Shown here: piece by piece, positions 6,073-6,425 of the stretch | Layout of the letters: each line of letters starts with the position of its first letter | Position numbering within the stretch: the first letter of the stretch is position 1 | Assembly: GCA_030039135.1 (NCBI GenBank) | Contig: JASHQN010000079.1 | Location: 1 to 6,425, forward strand | DNA from: Thermoplasmata archaeon | GTDB lineage: Archaea; Thermoplasmatota; Thermoplasmata; Lutacidiplasmatales; UBA184 | Length of the DNA stretch: 6,425 bases | Direction of reading: 5' to 3' | Notes under the pieces: generated by a model | What the model was told of the DNA's origin: nothing | Database searches by the model: none | Seen by the model: the letters and a program-made list of their open reading frames with translations, nothing else | Translations under genes and position numbers: made by a program

Positions 6073-6425
6073 GTGCCGCCACACGGGCGCTGGTATCGGC
6101 GAGTATTCGTCGTCGCCGGCGTCGCAATGGTCCTGCTTGTTGCACAGTATCTGCTCGGAATGTGGACAAACGTCTACGCGCCATCGACCCCTGCGTTCTA
6201 TGCCATGAAGAACTATACACCTCTCGGGCTGCATGTTTTCAATGGCGAAGCCCTGTTCTTGCTCTCCGTAGTCGCACTCATTTTTGCAGCCTTCTCATGG
6301 CAGCTGAGATTGATCGTACCCGCGGCGGCGCTCGCCATTGCAATCCTGGTCGCGGGCGAGCTTGGGATGGTGTTCGAAAACTCGGTAAATCCGATTTACT
6401 CGTTTGGGATGGGGACGATGTGGAT
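6073..6425 (+). CDS. Multi-pass membrane protein of unknown function (3' end off window)
   Basis: The frame is open from GTG 6073 to the window edge (117 complete codons). An in-frame TAG at 6061 makes this GTG the first possible start, and the TATA box at 6045-6050 supports it as leaderless. The next in-frame start, ATG 6127, would cut into the first membrane helix. Hydrophobic segments lie near residues 11-31, 55-74 and 80-101. The first ends in 'QYLLGMW' and is followed by a loop with several aromatic residues; H54 opens the second. I do not recognise the family with confidence; small archaeal membrane proteins of this pattern exist, some with membrane histidines. Base composition at 6241-6300 is close to half G+C, lower than in the neighbouring genes, which may reflect hydrophobic codons or a different history. 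It lies 239 bp downstream of the cyclase on the same strand with its own promoter, so it is probably transcribed separately. Confidence 0.7.
   Translation, partial: MPPHGRWYRRVFVVAGVAMVLLVAQYLLGMWTNVYAPSTPAFYAMKNYTPLGLHVFNGEALFLLSVVALIFAAFSWQLRLIVPAAALAIAILVAGELGMVFENSVNPIYSFGMGTMW

Noticed and set aside
5990..6208. Plus-strand 72-residue frame overlapping the start of the right-hand membrane protein
   Set aside because: It spans the TATA box and runs out of frame through a clear membrane protein; no ribosome site or domain supports it.

Overview
The window (about two-thirds G+C by eye) looks like a chromosomal segment from a high-GC archaeon, most plausibly a Thermoplasmatota-like lineage. 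The evidence for this is indirect. Two genes have TATA-like boxes placed about 25-28 nt upstream of GTG codons, as expected for leaderless archaeal transcripts. Only one gene has a good Shine-Dalgarno sequence. The NRAMP-like transporter and the class III cyclase resemble versions I associate with archaea. No rRNA, tRNA, CRISPR array, transposase or phage gene was found.

Layout. Three genes lie on the minus strand. The first is a radical SAM/SPASM-like enzyme (1-1029), with its C-terminus cut by the left edge. The second is a divergent NRAMP-family metal transporter (1372-2610). The third is a YdjM/DUF457-type membrane metal-dependent hydrolase with an extra C-terminal domain (2953-3963). Each is separated by a gap of about 340 bp without a recognisable gene, so they are probably separate transcription units. 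After a 244-bp divergent intergenic region containing a 17-bp palindrome, the plus strand carries a 541-residue class III nucleotidyl cyclase (4208-5833). A multi-pass membrane protein follows (from 6073), cut by the right edge.

The most unusual gene is the cyclase. In order it has a disordered Pro/Ala-rich N-terminus, a helical His/Glu-rich segment that resembles a ferritin-like bundle, a compact six-cysteine cluster, a PDZ-like domain, and a C-terminal catalytic domain with all the expected adenylyl cyclase residues. This suggests a soluble sensor in which a metal- or redox-responsive front end controls cAMP synthesis. The catalytic assignment rests on visible motifs; the sensing role is inference.

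No pathway clearly links all five genes. Metal handling is a loose theme: NRAMP transporter, Fe-S enzyme, metal-dependent hydrolase and Cys-rich sensor.
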